A model generated the notes under the pieces. The model ran no database searches. It was not told where the DNA came from and worked only from the letters and a program-made list of their open reading frames with translations. Shown here in pieces: positions 45,095 to 46,828 of a stretch of 46,828 nucleotides of DNA. Every line of letters begins with the position of its first letter. Within the stretch, counting starts at the first letter, position 1. This stretch comes from an uncultured Prevotellaceae bacterium (GTDB lineage Bacteria; Bacteroidota; Bacteroidia; Bacteroidales; Bacteroidaceae): assembly GCA_902794405.1 (NCBI GenBank), contig CADBHI010000022.1, positions 1-46,828 of the forward strand, in the 5' to 3' direction. Both the position numbers and the translations under genes were made by a program.

Positions 45095-46828
45095 TACTTT
45101 CTTGCCGTTCTTGATGTACACACCCTTCTTCGCGGGCTTGGCCACGCGACGGCCGCTTAGGTCGTACCAGGTGCCAGAGTCAGCGGGCAAACCGCTGACC
45201 ACGCTGACGCCGGTGGCGTCACCGACGACAATCTTCAGCTGGCGGGCGTTGTTCGTGGCGCCGACTTCAAGCCAGCACTTGTTGGCGCTGATGTCGAGGT
45301 CGCTGCGCACGGCAACGAACTGCAGTCCGTTGCAGGTGAAGTTGCGGGTCGTGGCTGAGCTGGCGGCAACGGTGGTAGCGACGGCGGTTCCTTTGAAGCC
45401 AGCGTATGGCGTGACGGCGTCAGCGGTAGCGTCGGTGAGAATCAAGAGCACGGTCTTCTCCTGTGAGCCGTTGTTCTTCACTAAGAGCGGGGTGCCGGCG
45501 GCGGCAACGCCCAGCTCGGTGATGGTGGCGGTGGCATCGGCGACGGCGGTGACGGTGTAGAGCTTCACCTCGTCATCGACGATCGTCAGGGCCTCGCCTT
45601 CCCTGTAGTAGGTGATGTACTCGCCGGCGGGGATGGTCACCAGATAGCCATTCATGCTGAAGTAGGCCTGTGCGGTTTCGTCGTCGGAGCCCATGGTGAG
45701 CGTCAGCGTGCTCTTGGCGGGGAACATGTCCGACGGGCTGGTGATGAAGAAGTCGTTGTTGGCGATGCCGGTGGTGTACTCGGCATCGTCAGCGTCAGTC
45801 CATCTGGTTACGTTGTAGTTCTCGTCGGCCGTGGCCAAGACGGGAACCTCGGTGCCGGGCACAACGCGGTATTTGCCTTCTACCGTCTGGCCGTTCTCCA
45901 CGTAGGGCGTCACCCCAGCGGGCAGATTGCTGGTGACGGAGAGGTCTTTCACATACAAGCAACCCGCGGGCAGCCTACTGGTACAGTGGATGCCGATGTA
46001 ATAGGTGCCGTCAGCGGTGGGCGTGAACGTGCCGCTGTAGATAGTGTAACTCTGAGAGTTGACGGTGGTGCCGGCCATCACCTGCGCGCCTGCCGAGAGA
46101 TTGTCGGCCGTTAATGCCGTGCCGGCCTTCACCTCGAAGGATTCCGGGTATGAGGGCATAGAACAACATGCCTGAAATCCGACGGTATAGGTGGCGCCGG
46201 CTTTCATCTCGAGGGCTGGGGTTATAAGCCAGTCGTCGCCGGCTTTGTCTATGCCATATTGATAAAATGTTTCGCCTCCACTGAACTGCCAAGTGCCGCA
46301 AGATGGATCGTTTTCCCAGGTACCATTGACGTCGATGATGGTCATTTCGTTGAATTCGTCCTGCGTTGTGAGCGAGTTGTGATAGTCGAAGCTGTCGTCG
46401 AGGCCGTCGAAGCCGACGGTGCCATTTCCGTTGGCGACGAGCGTGAGCGTCGAGCTATTGGCAACATTGACCATGACGTTGGCGGCGGGCATTAAGAAGA
46501 CAAACTCGTGCGGGTCGCCTGCGTCTTGCCCGGCCACTACGATATTGTCGTAGCTGTCGGTCACGGGGTTGCCGTCGGTGTCAGTCACTGTCAGGCCTGA
46601 TATCGTGGAGGCGTCGCCGCTGTAGGTGACGTCGATATTATTGTCGGCGCTGATGAGGCTGACGGTGATGTTCCCGTTCTCGTCAGGGGCAGGCAGCTGC
46701 GCCTTGACCGCGTCGGGAAGGGTCTCGACAACAGCGGCGGGGATGGTATATTCCTGGAACGTGGCAGTCGTGGTCAAGCCGTCGGCAAGGGTCACCTGCC
46801 AGCCGGCAACGGCGCCGTCAAAGTCCGT
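45083..46828 (-). CDS. secreted choice-of-anchor-J-like surface protein, 5' end outside the window
   Basis: At least 581 residues; the frame stays open to the window edge (…FDGAVAGWQVTLADG), so the start and signal peptide are missing. Visible parts: a region rich in DNNIDVTYSGD-type strands; a cleaved-adhesin/choice-of-anchor-J domain (WQFSGGETFYQYGIDKAG, DDWLITPALEMKAGATY); a repeat-like segment with GKYRVVPGTEVPVLATADENY; and a C-terminal domain ending in TWYDLSGRRVAKPAKKGVYI and NGKKVVVK, the tail common on Prevotella secreted proteins and possibly a sorting signal. It is the upstream gene of the MBG protein operon. The precise function is unknown. Confidence 0.72.
   Translation of the reverse strand, partial: TDFDGAVAGWQVTLADGLTTTATFQEYTIPAAVVETLPDAVKAQLPAPDENGNITVSLISADNNIDVTYSGDASTISGLTVTDTDGNPVTDSYDNIVVAGQDAGDPHEFVFLMPAANVMVNVANSSTLTLVANGNGTVGFDGLDDSFDYHNSLTTQDEFNEMTIIDVNGTWENDPSCGTWQFSGGETFYQYGIDKAGDDWLITPALEMKAGATYTVGFQACCSMPSYPESFEVKAGTALTADNLSAGAQVMAGTTVNSQSYTIYSGTFTPTADGTYYIGIHCTSRLPAGCLYVKDLSVTSNLPAGVTPYVENGQTVEGKYRVVPGTEVPVLATADENYNVTRWTDADDAEYTTGIANNDFFITSPSDMFPAKSTLTLTMGSDDETAQAYFSMNGYLVTIPAGEYITYYREGEALTIVDDEVKLYTVTAVADATATITELGVAAAGTPLLVKNNGSQEKTVLLILTDATADAVTPYAGFKGTAVATTVAASSATTRNFTCNGLQFVAVRSDLDISANKCWLEVGATNNARQLKIVVGDATGVSVVSGLPADSGTWYDLSGRRVAKPAKKGVYIKNGKKVVVK

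Overview
The window looks like a chromosomal segment of a Bacteroidales bacterium, most likely Prevotella or a close relative. The evidence is the promoter style (TTTG at -33, about 19-20 bp, then TAnnTTTG at -7, seen upstream of most transcription units), the GH30, GH31/PA14 and GH2 polysaccharide enzymes, a Reg_prop/Y_Y_Y sensor, and C-terminal tails of the type YDLSGRRV...KGVYI.NGKK that are common in Prevotella secreted proteins. No taxonomic search could be run.

Region 1 (1-6360) holds hypothetical genes, a BT4734/DUF3987 primase-like gene and a DUF5675 gene. This stretch is peppered with short GC-rich palindromic elements and 7-8 bp microsatellites. Several sit in frame inside coding sequence (a 26-residue insert in DUF5675 is the clearest case). 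One palindromic element coincides with a frame break in the primase gene. Three 55-bp tandem hairpin repeats close the region.

Region 2 (6367-27916) is a roughly 21.5-kb integrated element. A 15-bp piece of the tRNA-His 3' end is duplicated at its left edge, the intact tRNA-His(GTG) lies at the right edge, and ACGGGAAAAA motifs occur just inside both ends. Layout: tyrosine integrase, two excisionase-like HTH proteins, a winged-HTH protein, a DUF6291 replication-type protein, three small genes, a giant tape-measure-like protein (2611 aa with about ten 112-aa repeats), a leftward XRE regulator, an amidoligase plus class II glutamine amidotransferase pair, an orphan promoter/terminator unit (possible small RNA), HigB/HigA, a second XRE regulator, small genes, an ASCH-like protein behind a structured leader, a PAPS-reductase-like/ParB-like pair (IbrA/IbrB type) and a small-terminase-like protein. 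I see no large terminase, portal, capsid, tail tube, baseplate or lysis gene. The content therefore fits a phage-satellite-like island, or a prophage that has lost most of its morphogenesis module. This is the best candidate for an undescribed system in the window.

Region 3 (27903-42602) is host chromosome devoted to plant polysaccharide use. It contains a secreted GH30 glucuronoxylanase-like enzyme; an operon of a plant-like galacturonokinase, a sugar nucleotidyltransferase and a UDP-glucuronate 4-epimerase-like enzyme, which together would turn galacturonate into UDP-galacturonate and UDP-glucuronate; a LacI-family regulator that looks leaderless and autoregulated; a membrane sensor with an HATPase domain but no phospho-accepting histidine; and GH31 (PA14-containing, alpha-xylosidase-like) followed by GH2 (beta-galactosidase-like), as in xyloglucan loci. 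The GH31 gene is broken by an apparent 26-nt deletion.

Region 4 (42571-46828, minus strand) encodes two large secreted repeat proteins: a complete MBG/Ig-like repeat protein, and a choice-of-anchor-J-type protein cut by the window edge. All functional calls come from motif reading of the translated sequence; none was confirmed by a database search.
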